DNA of 64,000 nucleotides from Krasilnikoviella flava (GCF_900167525.1 NZ_FUZQ01000008.1:186001-250000); one strand, 5' to 3'. Shown: positions 8,679 through 19,027, counted from the stretch's first letter. Numbers and translations: made by a program. The notes: a model not told the origin generated them from the sequence alone.

Positions 8679-10228
8679 CGTGTGCTCTTCTCGCGGGTCG
8701 GGGCAGGGTCGGGTCGAACGAGGTCGGGTCCGGGGTGGACCGGAACGAGGACAGCGCCGTCGTCGCCACCCCTCAGTGCCAGGACCCGGTCGCACAGCGA
8801 CAGGATGTCGAGGTCGTGGCTCACGAGGAGCACACCGGTCCCCGCCCGTGCGGCACGGACGACGACGGCGAGCAGGTCGGCGGCGGTGTCGGCGTCCAGC
8901 ATGGACGTCACCTCGTCGAGGACGAGGTACTCCGGTCGCAGCGCAAGGGCCCGTGCGACGCAGGCGCGCTGCAGCTCCCCGCCGGAGACCTGGTGGGGAC
9001 GACGGGAGAGCAGCTCCGGCCCCAGGCCGACGTCGTGCGCCAGCGCAGCCGCGTCGACGGACAGCCCCGCCAGACGCGCCGGCAGCTCGATCGCCTGGCG
9101 CAGGGTCATGCGCGCGTCGACCGCCGTACGGGGATGCTGGGACACCCAGCCCACCCGCCGCCGTTGCGCGGGCGGCAAGTCGAGACCCGCACCGTCGACG
9201 CGTGCTCCCCCCACCGCGACATGACCGGTGTCGGGGACCTCGAGCTGCGCCAGGACCGAGGCGAGGGTCGACTTGCCCACGCCCGACGGCCCGGTGAGCC
9301 CGACGACCTCGCCGGCCCGGACCGCCAGGTCCGTGGGCCCGAGGACGGTGCCGCCGCCCCGCAGCACGCGGACGCCGTGCGCGGCCAACGCCGGGGCGTC
9401 CGCATCGACGGGGGGCGCCGTCCGACGCGCAGGGGCCGAGCGGCCGACGACCTCGACCGCCGTCCCGCGGGCCACGACCCGGCCCGCCTCGAGGCGGGTG
9501 ACGGTACCTCCGCCGCTCCGAGCCAGGGCGAGGTCGTGCGTCACGACCAGCACGCTGTGCCCGGCCCGCGCGTAGGTGGACAGCAGCACCCCGACCGCCT
9601 GCGCTGCGTCCTCGTCGAGCCCCGACGTGGGCTCGTCCACGAGGAGCACGGGCGGGTGGTTGACCATCGCTGCGACGAGGTTCAGCCGCGCGAGCTGGCC
9701 GCCCGAGAGCTGGTGCGGGTACCGCCGCAGCCACGCCGGGTCGACGCCGGCCGTGTGGGCGAGGTCGGCGAGCAGCCGCCCGCCGCCGGACGCGCGGTGC
9801 GGGTGCGCGACCCCGAGCCGTGCCCGGCCGGGCACCGCCACCCCCTGCGCCTCGCGGAGCTGGGCCACGATCGTCGACGTCGGCGTGAACGCGGCGCCGG
9901 CGCCCTGGGGCGCGATCCCGATCAGGCGCCCGCGCACGACCCTGCGGTGGGTGCGGGCGGGCGCGGCGAGCAGGTCGACCTTTCGCCGTCCCACCGTCAG
10001 CACGGCGGTGCCGGTGGCCCTCGACCGGGACGGCAGCGCGCCGTTCAGCGCCGACAGCAGCGTGGACTTGCCCGCCCCCGAGGGGCCGAGCAGCACGTGC
10101 ACCTCGCCGGGGACCAGATCCAGGTCGACGCGGTCAAGGACCGGGGCGTCCCCGTGGGCGACCGACAGGCCCCGCACGGAGACGGAGGCGGAGTCGTGCG
10201 CGATCTCCGGGTGCGGGGCGTCAGTCAT
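8675..10228 (-). CDS. Fused double-ATPase of an oligopeptide-type ABC importer (system B)
   Basis: A 517-residue protein with two complete ABC ATPase halves in one chain, equivalent to DppD plus DppF. Half 1 has Walker A GPSGAGKS, signature LSGGQLAR and Walker B LLVDEPTSGLD. Half 2 has Walker A GPSGVGKS, signature VSGGELQR and LVLDEVTSMLD. It energises the two permeases encoded just upstream and overlaps the second permease gene by 8 bases and the ArgJ-like gene by 4 bases. It lacks the cysteine-containing C-terminal extension found in the other fused ATPase of the locus. The Walker B Pro is replaced by Val in half 2, which may be functionally mild. Confidence 0.9.
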   Translation of the reverse strand: MTDAPHPEIAHDSASVSVRGLSVAHGDAPVLDRVDLDLVPGEVHVLLGPSGAGKSTLLSALNGALPSRSRATGTAVLTVGRRKVDLLAAPARTHRRVVRGRLIGIAPQGAGAAFTPTSTIVAQLREAQGVAVPGRARLGVAHPHRASGGGRLLADLAHTAGVDPAWLRRYPHQLSGGQLARLNLVAAMVNHPPVLLVDEPTSGLDEDAAQAVGVLLSTYARAGHSVLVVTHDLALARSGGGTVTRLEAGRVVARGTAVEVVGRSAPARRTAPPVDADAPALAAHGVRVLRGGGTVLGPTDLAVRAGEVVGLTGPSGVGKSTLASVLAQLEVPDTGHVAVGGARVDGAGLDLPPAQRRRVGWVSQHPRTAVDARMTLRQAIELPARLAGLSVDAAALAHDVGLGPELLSRRPHQVSGGELQRACVARALALRPEYLVLDEVTSMLDADTAADLLAVVVRAARAGTGVLLVSHDLDILSLCDRVLALRGGDDGAVLVPVHPGPDLVRPDPAPTREKSTR

Positions 10229-11069
10229 GGTGCTCCTCTCCGCGGCCTGACAGACAGCCGGAGAGGCAGACGGTGACGGCGACGAGCAGCCCGGCGGGCG
10301 CCGCGAGGGTCCACCACGCCCCGGAGAGCAGCGCCTGCTGGCCGAGGTCGAGCAGCACGCCCAGCGACGGCGCGTGCGGCGGCAGGCCCAGACCCAGGAA
10401 CGTCAGGGTGGACTCGTGCCAGACGGCGTGCGGGACCAGCAGGCCCAGCGCCACGACAAGCTGCGCGGCGAGGCGCGGCGCGGCGTGGTGGCGCAGCAGC
10501 TGGCGCCGGGTGAAGCCGTGGGCGACCGCCGCGCGGTAGTAGTCCGACGTGCCGACCGCCAGGAGCTCGGCGCGCACGAGCCGCGCCGTCTGGGTCCAGT
10601 GCGTGGCGGCGACCACGAGCACGATGGTGAGGAACGACCCGCGCAGCACCGACGCGACCACGATGCCGAGCAGCAGGTGCGGCACGGCGTTGACGCCGTC
10701 CACGACCCGCATGCCCCAGCGGTCCACGCGACCGCCCGCGAGCGCGCATCCGGCGCCAACCAGCGCACCCACGACCACCGCGCTGGTCGCCCCGGCGAGC
10801 GCGGCGAGCAGGGAGATGCGCAGCCCGTGCGCCGAGCGCACGAACAGGTCGCGGCCCGTGAGGTCGGTGCCGAACGGGTGCCCCCACGACGGGCGTGTGG
10901 CGCCCGTGGCGTAGTCGACGCGGTCGATGTCGACGGGCAGCAGCGGGACGACGAGTGCGTAGGCCACCAGCAGCGCCAGCCCCGTCACGGCGACCGCGCG
11001 CCACGGCACCGCCCGTCGGGTCCGCACCGCGCGGAGGGGGCTGACGGTGGGAACGGTGTCAGAGCGCAT
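10221..11069 (-). CDS. ABC transporter permease, DppC/NikC-like (system B)
   Basis: A 282-residue membrane protein of the binding-protein-dependent permease family 2, usual length. It shows the DppC-type N-terminus with one helix, then the GTDLTGRDLFVRSAHGLRIS motif before the permease core and the coupling loop DYYRAAVAHGFTRRQ. The final hydrophobic segment ends in CLSGCLSGRGEEHHD, with two nearby cysteines. The ATG at 11069 lies 11 bases inside the preceding permease gene. It pairs with that permease and the fused ATPase to make an oligopeptide, nickel or related importer. Confidence 0.86.
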   Translation of the reverse strand: MRSDTVPTVSPLRAVRTRRAVPWRAVAVTGLALLVAYALVVPLLPVDIDRVDYATGATRPSWGHPFGTDLTGRDLFVRSAHGLRISLLAALAGATSAVVVGALVGAGCALAGGRVDRWGMRVVDGVNAVPHLLLGIVVASVLRGSFLTIVLVVAATHWTQTARLVRAELLAVGTSDYYRAAVAHGFTRRQLLRHHAAPRLAAQLVVALGLLVPHAVWHESTLTFLGLGLPPHAPSLGVLLDLGQQALLSGAWWTLAAPAGLLVAVTVCLSGCLSGRGEEHHD

Positions 11070-12039
11070 CGGCGTCCGTCCTCGGGTCGATCCGCACGAG
11101 GCAGAGGTCGGCGAGCAGGCCACCGACCACGGCCACCAGCACGAGCAGCACCGTCGACGCGGCGAGCAGCGTGAAGTCCTGGGCGAGCGCCGCGTCGACG
11201 AGCGCGCCGCCCAGCCCCGGCCAGGAGAAGATCTCCTCCACGAGGACCGACCCGGCCACGACCTCGGGGAGCCGCGCCCCCGCGATCGCGAGCGTCGGGA
11301 CGGCCGCCGTCGGCAGCACGTGGCGGAGCATCACCCGCCACTCGGCGACACCGCGCAGACGGGCGGCCTGCGTGGACGGGGTGCGCAGGTGCTCGGCCAT
11401 GCCCCGGTGCAGGTGGAGGGCCATCCACGGCAGCTGCGAGGCCGCGACGGCGAGCACCGGCAGCGCCAGGTGGGTGCCCACCTGCGCGGCCGTGGCCGGG
11501 GCGCCCGGATCGGTCAGCCCGCCGGCCGGGAACCAGCCGAGGCCGAGCGACAGCACCCCGACCAGCACCAACGCGACGAGGAACGCGGGCACGGCGGAGA
11601 GCGCCCATAGACCGCCCGTCAGGAGCCGGGCGAGGGCGCCGTGCGGGCGCAGCGCCGCCAGCATCGCCACCGGGACGGCGACGGCGATCGAGACGGCGAG
11701 CCCCGTGACCATGAGCAGCAGGGTCCAGGGCAGCCGCACCGCCACCACCGTCGCGACGGGCGCCCGGCCGGTCGTGGAGGTGCCGAGGTCGCCGGCGAGC
11801 GCACCCGTGACCCATCGCCACCAGGCGTCGAGCCACGGCGTCCCCGCCACGATCCCCTCCACGCCGCCGCGGGCGGTCCCGCCCGTGAACTCGTCGCGGG
11901 CGCCGAGGAACGCCGACGCCGCGTCGGTCGGCGAGGCCGCGGCGAGCGCGAAGACCGCCAGGCTCACGAGCACGACGAGCGGCACGGCCCACCCCAGCCG
12001 CCGTCCGGTCAGGCGCAGCGCGGCTACCGTCCGGGTCAC
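11059..12039 (-). CDS. ABC transporter permease, DppB/NikB-like (system B)
   Basis: A 326-residue permease with the DppB-type layout: one N-terminal helix, a roughly 60-residue external loop, the WRWVTGALAGDLGTS motif and five further helices. The coupling loop is TQAARLRGVAEWRVMLRHVLP. The GTG at 12039 overlaps the stop of the binding-protein gene (GTGA), so translation is coupled. It forms the channel with the next permease. This second transporter of the locus is less like standard Dpp permeases in its external loop than the first, which suggests a different substrate. Confidence 0.86.
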   Translation of the reverse strand: MTRTVAALRLTGRRLGWAVPLVVLVSLAVFALAAASPTDAASAFLGARDEFTGGTARGGVEGIVAGTPWLDAWWRWVTGALAGDLGTSTTGRAPVATVVAVRLPWTLLLMVTGLAVSIAVAVPVAMLAALRPHGALARLLTGGLWALSAVPAFLVALVLVGVLSLGLGWFPAGGLTDPGAPATAAQVGTHLALPVLAVAASQLPWMALHLHRGMAEHLRTPSTQAARLRGVAEWRVMLRHVLPTAAVPTLAIAGARLPEVVAGSVLVEEIFSWPGLGGALVDAALAQDFTLLAASTVLLVLVAVVGGLLADLCLVRIDPRTDADAL

Positions 12040-13664
12040 CGGCGCGTCCAGTGCTGGACGTCGAACCACGGGCCCCATGCCACGCCGTGCTCGTGCGGCT
12101 CCACGACGTGTCCCACGCCGTCCCACGCGTCGAGGCCGCGGGCCACGTACGTGTGCTCGAGCGCGAAGACGGCGACCATGGGCGGGTTCTCCACGAGGCG
12201 CTCCTGCAGCCTCCGGTACGTCGCCGCGCGGGTCTCGCCGTCCGGCTCCCTGCGTGCCTCGTCCAGCAGGCGGTCCACCTCGTCGTCGGCGTAACCGGAC
12301 GCGTTCGAGTAGGCGTCGTCCTCGTCGAAGTCCGCGTAGTCCGAGTGCAGCTGCCGGTAGACCTGGGCGTCCGGGTCGTACGGCATGTCGCCCCCGCCGA
12401 GCACGAACGCCTTCTCGTCCATCGCGGTGACCGCGTGCGCGCGATCGACCCCCTCCAGGGAGACCTCGATGCCGAGCGCGGCCAGGTCCGAGGCGAACGC
12501 CTGAGCCACGTCACGACGCAGCGTGTCCTCCGCGAAGTACATGACCGTGAACGCGAACGGGATGCCGTCCTTGGCGCGTGTCCCGTCGGGGCCCAGGATC
12601 CACCCCGCCGCGTCGAGCAGCGCCGCGGCCGCGTCGGGGTCGTGCTCGAAGGCCGCCGACGGCTCGTGGTTCGCGCCCTGCGCGGGCGTGAACGGGGACG
12701 AGATCGCTTCCCCGTGGCCGGCGAGGATCCCGTCGACCATCGCCTGCCGGTCGGTGGCGAGATTGAGCGCGGTCCGCACGTCGGGGTCGGCGAAGAACGG
12801 CAGGGTCTGCGGCAGCGAGATCGCGCGAAAGTCCGCGGAGGGGTTGGTCACCAGCTCCAGACCGGCGACGCCGTCGAGCGCCGTCGCGGTCCGCGGGGAG
12901 AGCTGGGCGCCGTCGACGTCGCCGGATCGGACCCGCTGCGCCCGCGCGTTCTCGTCGGCGACGAAGGCCAGGTGGATGGTCGTCACCTCCGGGTCTCCGC
13001 CCCACCAGTCGTCGCGTGCCTCCAGCGTCAGGGACTCGCCGCGGCGCCACTCGGCCAGCACGTACGGGCCGGTGCCCACCGGCTGGTCCGCCAGTGTCGA
13101 GCCCACCACGGTGTCCCCGAGCGCCTCCGAGGCCGGGATGCCCAGCGTGAGCCGCGCCGGCAGGCCCGCGTAGGGGTACGCCAGCTCGAACCGGACGCTG
13201 TGGGCGCTGGTCGCCACGACGTCCTCGACCATCGCGTAGTCCGTGCTCATCCAGGAGCCCTGCCGGGGGTCGCGCACGGCGTCGTACGCCGCGACCACGT
13301 CGTCGGCGTCGAACGCCGAGCCGTCGCTGAACGTGACGCCCTCGCGGAGCGTGACCGTCCAGGTCGTGAGGTCGCCGTCCGGCGTCGGCAGCTCGGTGGC
13401 CAGACCGGGCTCGAGCACCCCGCCCGGGCCCACCGCGACCAGGCCGTCGTACAGCTTGGAGGTGATGCCCAGCGGGTACTCGAGGGGGTTGAGGGAGTCG
13501 TACTCGCCGGTCTCGGCCAGCCGCAGCGTCGACGGGTCGTCGGGCGAGCCGGACCCGGGGTCGTCGAGCGCGCACCCGGTCAGGGCGAGCACCACGACCA
13601 TCGTGGCGGCGGCCGGGCCTCGACGGCGCGGGACGACGGCGCGGGCGGGGACAGCGATGCTCAT
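12036..13664 (-). CDS. ABC transporter substrate-binding lipoprotein, family 5 (system B)
   Basis: A 542-residue SBP_bac_5 protein; the family binds oligopeptides, nickel chelates, opines and related ligands. The signal peptide ends in a lipobox LALTGC, with Cys31 lipidated. Typical blocks include LRLAETGEYDSLNPLEY, VTLREGVTFSDGSAFDADDVV and VGTGPYVLAEW. The ATG overlaps the stop of the upstream permease (ATGA). It has exactly the same length as the other binding protein of the locus but differs in sequence, so the two transporters probably take different ligands. The ligand cannot be named from sequence alone. Confidence 0.9.
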   Translation of the reverse strand: MSIAVPARAVVPRRRGPAAATMVVVLALTGCALDDPGSGSPDDPSTLRLAETGEYDSLNPLEYPLGITSKLYDGLVAVGPGGVLEPGLATELPTPDGDLTTWTVTLREGVTFSDGSAFDADDVVAAYDAVRDPRQGSWMSTDYAMVEDVVATSAHSVRFELAYPYAGLPARLTLGIPASEALGDTVVGSTLADQPVGTGPYVLAEWRRGESLTLEARDDWWGGDPEVTTIHLAFVADENARAQRVRSGDVDGAQLSPRTATALDGVAGLELVTNPSADFRAISLPQTLPFFADPDVRTALNLATDRQAMVDGILAGHGEAISSPFTPAQGANHEPSAAFEHDPDAAAALLDAAGWILGPDGTRAKDGIPFAFTVMYFAEDTLRRDVAQAFASDLAALGIEVSLEGVDRAHAVTAMDEKAFVLGGGDMPYDPDAQVYRQLHSDYADFDEDDAYSNASGYADDEVDRLLDEARREPDGETRAATYRRLQERLVENPPMVAVFALEHTYVARGLDAWDGVGHVVEPHEHGVAWGPWFDVQHWTRR

Positions 13665-14656
13665 GAGACGGAGATCCTCGGGTCGGCGACGGACTGCAGG
13701 ACGTCGGCGGCCGTGTTGACGGCAACGTACAGGCCGCCGAGGACGAACGTGACGCCGGCGACCGCGGGGAAGTCGGAGACGGGCAGGCTGGCCGACAGGT
13801 AGGAGCCGAGCCCGCCCCAGGTGAAGACGCCCTCCACGAGAAGGACCCCGCCGAACATGAAACCGAGCTGCAGGGCTCCCATCGACAGCGACGCGCCGAG
13901 CGAGTTCCGCAGCACGTGCCCGCGCAGCACCTGCGTCTCGGTCAACCCCTTCGCGGTGGCGGTCCGGACGTGGTCGGAGCGCAGGGTCTCGGTGAGGCTG
14001 GAGCGCAGCACGCGACCGATCGCCAGCGCCGGCCCGACGGCGAGGGCGAGGGCCGGCATGACGACGTGCGCGAGCGCGTCGCCCGTCGCCGCGGGATCGC
14101 CCGCGAGCATGCTGTCGAGCACGCTCAGACCTGTGGGTCCGTCGGTGACACCGCCCCGTCCGGACGCCGGCAACCACCCGAGCAGCTTGTAGAACACGAT
14201 GATGCCGAGGATGCCGAGCATGAAGGTCGGCGCCGTCGAGCCGACGAACAGAAGGCCGCGGAAGACCCCCGCCAGCGGCCAGCGCAGCATGCTGGACACG
14301 GCGAACAGGACCCCGAGCAGGACCGCGAGCAGGAAGGCGACCAGGACGAGCTCCAGGGTCGCGGGCAGATACGCCCCGATGTCCTCGGCCACGGGGCGGC
14401 GGGTGCGGAACGACGTGCCCAGGTCGCCGGTGAGCAGGCCCCCGACGAACGCGAGGTACCGCTGGGGCGCCGGGTCGTCGAGACCGAGACGCTCGCGCGC
14501 GGCGGCGACAGCGTCCGGGGAGGCGTTGCCGCCGATCGTGGCGGAGACAGGGTCTGCCCCGGAGACCTCCTGCAGCAGGAAGAGCACCAGGGACAGGGCC
14601 CCCAGCAGACCCAGCAGCGACGCGAGCCGGACGCCGACGAAGCGCAGACGGGACAT
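13661..14656 (-). CDS. ABC transporter permease, DppB-like (system A)
   Basis: A 331-residue DppB/OppB-family permease with six predicted helices; the external loop carries SATIGGNASPDAV and RERLGLDDP, and the family motif GLLTGDLGTSFRTRRPV follows. The coupling loop is RTATAKGLTETQVLRGHVLRN. An ATG at 14662 overlaps the previous stop, but GGAGG lies only two bases from it and eight bases from the ATG at 14656, so the latter is chosen. Gene order (ATPase, permease C, permease B) is the reverse of many dpp operons. It belongs with the binding protein at 19028 and the fused ATPase at 15597. Confidence 0.88.
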   Translation of the reverse strand: MSRLRFVGVRLASLLGLLGALSLVLFLLQEVSGADPVSATIGGNASPDAVAAARERLGLDDPAPQRYLAFVGGLLTGDLGTSFRTRRPVAEDIGAYLPATLELVLVAFLLAVLLGVLFAVSSMLRWPLAGVFRGLLFVGSTAPTFMLGILGIIVFYKLLGWLPASGRGGVTDGPTGLSVLDSMLAGDPAATGDALAHVVMPALALAVGPALAIGRVLRSSLTETLRSDHVRTATAKGLTETQVLRGHVLRNSLGASLSMGALQLGFMFGGVLLVEGVFTWGGLGSYLSASLPVSDFPAVAGVTFVLGGLYVAVNTAADVLQSVADPRISVS

Positions 14657-14661
14657 GGTCA

Positions 14662-15597
14662 TCACCTCCGGTGGGCGATCCGGTGACGCAGCGCGTCCCC
14701 GGCGAGGTTGGACAACAGGCTGAGCAGCATCACGGCGACGCCGGGGACGAGCGGGATCCACCAGGCGTCGAGGATCTCGACCAGCGCCCGTGACGTGTCC
14801 GCGCCGAGCTCCGGCGCCGGGGCGGGCTGCCCCAGCCCGAGGAAGGACAGGGACGCCAGCACCATGACGACGTTGCCGATGTCGAGGCTGGCGGTGACGA
14901 TCGCGGTGGGCACCACGCCCGGCAGCACGTGCCGCCGCACGAGCCGCGCCCGGCCGACCCCGGCCATGCGCGCGGCCTCCACGTGCGGGCGGGCCATGAT
15001 GGCGCGCACCTCACCTCGGACGATCCGGGCGTAGTACGGCCACCAGACGATGCTGACGGCGAGGAAGGTGTTGAACAGGCCCGGCCCGAGGGCGGCCGCG
15101 ACGGCCACGGCCACCAGCATGGACGGCAGCGCGAGGAAGACCTCGGTGGTGCGCATCAGCACCGAGTCGACCCACCCGCCGGCCACCCCCGCGACCACGC
15201 CGACGAGGGACCCCATGACGAGCCCGACCGCCGTGACGGCGATCGAGAGCAGCCACGACGTCCGGAGCCCGACGAGCACCCGGGAGAACGTGTCCCGCCC
15301 GATCTGGTCGGTCCCCAGGAGGAAGCCGTCGGAGAAGGGCGGGAGCTTGGGCGGGCCCACCGGTTGCACCGGGTCGTGCGGCGCGAGGAGCGGGGCGACG
15401 AGGGCCAGGACGGTGAGGGCCACGATCAGGCCGATGAGCGTCCAGTCCAGCACCCGGCGCGCGAGGGTGTTCGTGCCGGAGCGGCCCCGACGGGCGGTCA
15501 GGCGCCACCGCGGGGGCGGGTCGGGGACGGCCCCGGGCGGGCGGGGCGCGGCCCCGGCGGACGGACGGTCGTCGGCGCGGGTCAGGACGTCGGCCAT
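14662..15597 (-). CDS. ABC transporter permease, DppC-like (system A)
   Basis: A 311-residue DppC/OppC-family permease. The N-terminal 40 residues are Pro- and Arg-rich, followed by one helix, then FLLGTDQIGRDTFSRVLVG, the classic motif before the permease core. The coupling loop is HVEAARMAGVGRARLVRRHVLP. Its ATG at 15597 shares a base with the stop of the fused ATPase gene (TGATG), indicating translational coupling. It is a membrane subunit of the first of two oligopeptide-type importers in this locus. Confidence 0.9.
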   Translation of the reverse strand: MADVLTRADDRPSAGAAPRPPGAVPDPPPRWRLTARRGRSGTNTLARRVLDWTLIGLIVALTVLALVAPLLAPHDPVQPVGPPKLPPFSDGFLLGTDQIGRDTFSRVLVGLRTSWLLSIAVTAVGLVMGSLVGVVAGVAGGWVDSVLMRTTEVFLALPSMLVAVAVAAALGPGLFNTFLAVSIVWWPYYARIVRGEVRAIMARPHVEAARMAGVGRARLVRRHVLPGVVPTAIVTASLDIGNVVMVLASLSFLGLGQPAPAPELGADTSRALVEILDAWWIPLVPGVAVMLLSLLSNLAGDALRHRIAHRR

Positions 15598-17618
15598 CAG
15601 ATCTCTCCTCGGCGGAGGCAGGCCACCTCGTGGCGGCGCGCGACGTCGGCGGTCGAGCGGCCGTCGACGGCGGTGAGCTGGATCCCGACGACGGTGCTCG
15701 AGCACTCGGGCACCGCGACGGGGCACCGGGGGTGGAACGCGCAGCCCGTCGGCGGGTCGAGGGCGCTGGCGGGCTCACCCGGCAGCGGCTCGACGATGGT
15801 GCCGGGCCGTGGCACGGCGGCCACCAGATTGCGTGTGTACGGGTGCTGCGGGCGGGCGATGACGTCCTCGGCACGACCCACCTCGACGATGCGGCCGAGG
15901 TACATCACCGCGATCCGGTCGCCGACGATGCGCGCGACCGCGAGGTCGTGGGTCACGAACATGACCGCGATCCCCAGCTCACGGCGCATCTCGTTGATGA
16001 GGTTGAGCACGTTCGCCGCGACGGACACGTCCAGCGCGCTCGTCGGCTCGTCGCAGAGCAGGACCCGGGGCGGCACGATCGTCGCGCGGGCCAGGACGAC
16101 GCGCTGGCGCTGTCCGCCGGACAGCTCGCCGGGGATCGCGTCGAGCACTGCCGGGGGGAGCCCGACGCGGTCGAGGATCGCGCGGGCACGGCTCTCCTTC
16201 TCCGCGCGGTCCGTGCCGCGCGGTAGCCGCTCGTGCAGGACCTCCCGGACCGTCATCCACGGGGTGAGCGAGGAGCCCGCGTCCTGGAACACCATCTGGA
16301 TGTCGGTGCCGCGCGGGCCGCGCACCGACCCGGTGAACCGCTTCTCCAGGTGCCCCGCCACCCGCAGCAACGTCGACTTGCCCGAGCCGGACTCGCCGAC
16401 GACCGCGACCGACTCGCCCGGCTGCAGGTCGAAGGTCACGCCCCGCAGCGCGCCGAGCCGCGCCCTGCGGCCGTGCTCGTCGCGGACCTGGAACGTGCAC
16501 TCGAGCTCCGCCGCCTGGATCAGCGGCGCGCCACGCCCGTGGTCGGGCAGCGGCGGCAGCGGGTCGAGCAGGGTGCGCGAGACACCCCGGTCGCCGACCC
16601 GGCCGGACTCGAAGCACGCGGCACGGTGCTCCGCGTGCCCGTCGCCGGCGGCGACCTCGTCCAGGGTCGGCACCCCCTCCGCGCACGCCTCGACGGCGAA
16701 CCGGCAGCGCGACGCGAACGCGCACCCGCCGCTCGCGGCGCCGGCGGTACCTGCGGCCTCGGCGGGAAGGCTCCACAGCGGCCGCGACCGGTCGGAGTCG
16801 AGCGACAGGCGCGACCCGAGCAGTCCCAGGGTGTAGGGGTGCTGCGGGTGCTCCAGCACCTGCCGCGTGGTCCCCGTCTCCACGATCCGCCCGCGGTACA
16901 TGACGGCGATGCGGTCGGCGACCTGCGCCGCGACGCCCAGGTCGTGGGTGATCATCACGACCGAGCAGCCGATCTCGTCGCGCATGTCCGCGAGCAGCCG
17001 CAGGATCTGCGCCTGGACGGTGACGTCGAGGGCGGTGGTCGGCTCGTCCGCCACGACCAGCTCGGGCCGTCCCGCCAGGGCCATGGCGATCATCACCCGC
17101 TGCCGCAGCCCTCCGGACAGCTCGTGCGGGTAGGAGCGGTACCGACGCTCCGGCTGCGGGATCCCGACCGCCCGCATGAGCCGGACGGCCTCCTGCGGCG
17201 ACCCGGCCTTCTCGGCGACCTGACGGCCCACGAGCATCGTCGGGTTGAGCGAGGTCATCGGGTCCTGGAACACCACGCCCAGCCGGCTGCGCCGGGCCTC
17301 GCGCAGGCGGGCGGGAGGCGCCGTCCGCAGGTCCATCCCGGCCACCTCGAGCGTGCCGTCGATGCGGGGGCGGGAGGACTCCGGCAGCAGCCCGAGCATC
17401 GCCATGCTCATCACGCTCTTGCCGGAGCCCGACTCACCGACGACGCCGACGATCTCGCCGCGCCCGACCTCGAGGTCGACACCGTGCAGGATCGGGGAGC
17501 GGACTCCGTTCCGCTCGAGGCTGACGTCAAGGCCTTGCAGCCGGGCGACGGGATCGGCGGTGCGGACGGGGCCGGGATCCGGCGGCGTCTTGGTCGAGGG
17601 CGGTACGGCGACATCCAT
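15597..17618 (-). CDS. Fused double-ATPase of an oligopeptide-type ABC importer (system A)
   Basis: A 673-residue protein joining DppD-like and DppF-like ATPases. Half 1 carries Walker A GESGSGKS (residues 61-68), signature LSGGLRQRV and [11 protein letters not shown]. Half 2 carries Walker A GESGSGKS, signature LSGGQRQRV and [11 protein letters not shown]. Each half ends with the oligopeptide-transporter C-terminal region with spaced cysteines ([28 protein letters not shown]). Fused ATPases of this kind are common in actinobacterial Dpp/Opp systems. The ATG at 17618 has AAGGAGCC upstream. It overlaps the following permease by one base. Confidence 0.93.
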   Translation of the reverse strand: MDVAVPPSTKTPPDPGPVRTADPVARLQGLDVSLERNGVRSPILHGVDLEVGRGEIVGVVGESGSGKSVMSMAMLGLLPESSRPRIDGTLEVAGMDLRTAPPARLREARRSRLGVVFQDPMTSLNPTMLVGRQVAEKAGSPQEAVRLMRAVGIPQPERRYRSYPHELSGGLRQRVMIAMALAGRPELVVADEPTTALDVTVQAQILRLLADMRDEIGCSVVMITHDLGVAAQVADRIAVMYRGRIVETGTTRQVLEHPQHPYTLGLLGSRLSLDSDRSRPLWSLPAEAAGTAGAASGGCAFASRCRFAVEACAEGVPTLDEVAAGDGHAEHRAACFESGRVGDRGVSRTLLDPLPPLPDHGRGAPLIQAAELECTFQVRDEHGRRARLGALRGVTFDLQPGESVAVVGESGSGKSTLLRVAGHLEKRFTGSVRGPRGTDIQMVFQDAGSSLTPWMTVREVLHERLPRGTDRAEKESRARAILDRVGLPPAVLDAIPGELSGGQRQRVVLARATIVPPRVLLCDEPTSALDVSVAANVLNLINEMRRELGIAVMFVTHDLAVARIVGDRIAVMYLGRIVEVGRAEDVIARPQHPYTRNLVAAVPRPGTIVEPLPGEPASALDPPTGCAFHPRCPVAVPECSSTVVGIQLTAVDGRSTADVARRHEVACLRRGEI

Positions 17619-17681
17619 GGGACCGGCTCCTTCGTTCGTGGTGGGGCGGGCAGGACGGGCTGAGGGCAGGCGGCGTGCGGC

Positions 17682-18992
17682 CTATGGGGGCGGTGGGGCC
17701 CCCGCAGGGGCGAGCGGCCGAAGGGCCGCGCGTCGGGCGACGTCGTCGGCGGTGACCTCGGCGACCCGGCGCTGTCGCGACCGGGCGGTCAGCGCGAGCA
17801 TGAGCGCGACGACGAGCGCCAGCCCGGACGCGCCCAGCCACAGCACCCGCGACCCGTACGCGTCGAGCACGAACCCGCCGGCGACCGGCCCGACCGCCGT
17901 CGCCAACGAGTGGGTGAGCCCGTAGACCCCCTGGTAGCGCCCCCGCCGGAGCGGGTCGGCGAGGTCCGCCGTCATCGAGGTCGCCTGGGGGTGCGAGCCC
18001 ATCTCGCCGAGGGTCCAGATCGCGACCGTCACGAGGTACATCGGCAGGGTGGCGGCGACCGACTGCAGTCCGACACCCACCGCCGTGAGCGTGATCGCGA
18101 GGACGATCACCAGGTCGCGGGACCACCGGTTGAACAGGCGCGCGGTCGGGAGCTGCAGCAGGCACAGCAGCACGCCGTTGAGGGTGAGCAGGATCCCGAA
18201 GTCGCTGGACGGGTGCCCCTGCTCGGTCATGACGAGCGGCAGGGTGGTCGTCGACTGCACGTACACGATCGAGTACGCGAACATCACCGCGGCGAAGGTC
18301 ATGAAGACGCGGTCGCGGAGCACCGGGAGCAGGCCTCCTCCGCCCCGGCGCCGGGGGGCTCGCGCGCCGTCGTCGGCGGTGGTCGACGCCTCCTCGGGCG
18401 GGGAGACCCGGGTCTCCGGGACCTTGGCGGCGATCACGCCCACGGACACCAGGACGAGCCCGGCCTGGCACCAGAACAGGAGCGAGAACGACACCTCGGC
18501 CATGAACCCTGCGGCGAGTGGGCCGATGGCGTATCCGAGGTTGACGGCCCAGTAGTTGTAGTTGAACGCGGTGCGCCGGTGCTGCGGCTCGACGAGGTCG
18601 CCGACCATGGTCTGGATGACCGGCCCGCAGGTGCCGTTGAACAGGCCGTACGCGGTGAGCAGGACGGCGATCGGCCCGGCGCCGTCGGCCAGCGGGATGG
18701 CCACGAGCGCGACCACGCTCAGCAGCTCGCCCGCCAGGAGCACCCGGCGGCGCCCGACCCGGTCGGCGAGCACCCCGCCCGCGAGGGAGGAGACGACGAC
18801 CCCGACCCCGTACGCAGCGACCACGACCCCCGCCTCACCGGCGGACATGCCGACCGAGGACGTGAGGAAGATCGTCATGTAGGGGACGACGAACCGCCCG
18901 ATCCACACGACGAGCTGCGCCGTCCACAGCCACCAGAAGGCGGCGGGCAGGTCGCGCAGCCGGGTGCGGCCGGCGGTCGCGGGCGGGGCCAT
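17682..18992 (-). CDS. MFS transporter within the ureohydrolase locus
   Basis: A 436-residue major facilitator protein with twelve predicted helices in two halves joined by a charged loop (about residues 205-235). The A-loop motif GGVLADRVGRRR between helices 2 and 3 fits drug- or metabolite-exporting MFS proteins, and GPVIQTMVGDLVEPQHRR is typical of multidrug-type carriers. It sits between the system A binding-protein gene and the system A ATPase gene with small gaps of 35 and 63 bases. It could export an end product such as urea-derived amine, or the imported compound itself. Direction and substrate are unproven. Confidence 0.85.
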   Translation of the reverse strand: MAPPATAGRTRLRDLPAAFWWLWTAQLVVWIGRFVVPYMTIFLTSSVGMSAGEAGVVVAAYGVGVVVSSLAGGVLADRVGRRRVLLAGELLSVVALVAIPLADGAGPIAVLLTAYGLFNGTCGPVIQTMVGDLVEPQHRRTAFNYNYWAVNLGYAIGPLAAGFMAEVSFSLLFWCQAGLVLVSVGVIAAKVPETRVSPPEEASTTADDGARAPRRRGGGGLLPVLRDRVFMTFAAVMFAYSIVYVQSTTTLPLVMTEQGHPSSDFGILLTLNGVLLCLLQLPTARLFNRWSRDLVIVLAITLTAVGVGLQSVAATLPMYLVTVAIWTLGEMGSHPQATSMTADLADPLRRGRYQGVYGLTHSLATAVGPVAGGFVLDAYGSRVLWLGASGLALVVALMLALTARSRQRRVAEVTADDVARRAALRPLAPAGAPPPP

Positions 18993-19027
18993 TGCGTCTC
19001 TCTCCCTCGTCGGGCGGGGTGCCCGCG

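Noticed and set aside
7515-9224. Long plus-strand frame opposite the ArgJ and ATPase genes
   Set aside because: No domain or motif; the minus strand carries clear ArgJ and ABC motifs in the same bases.
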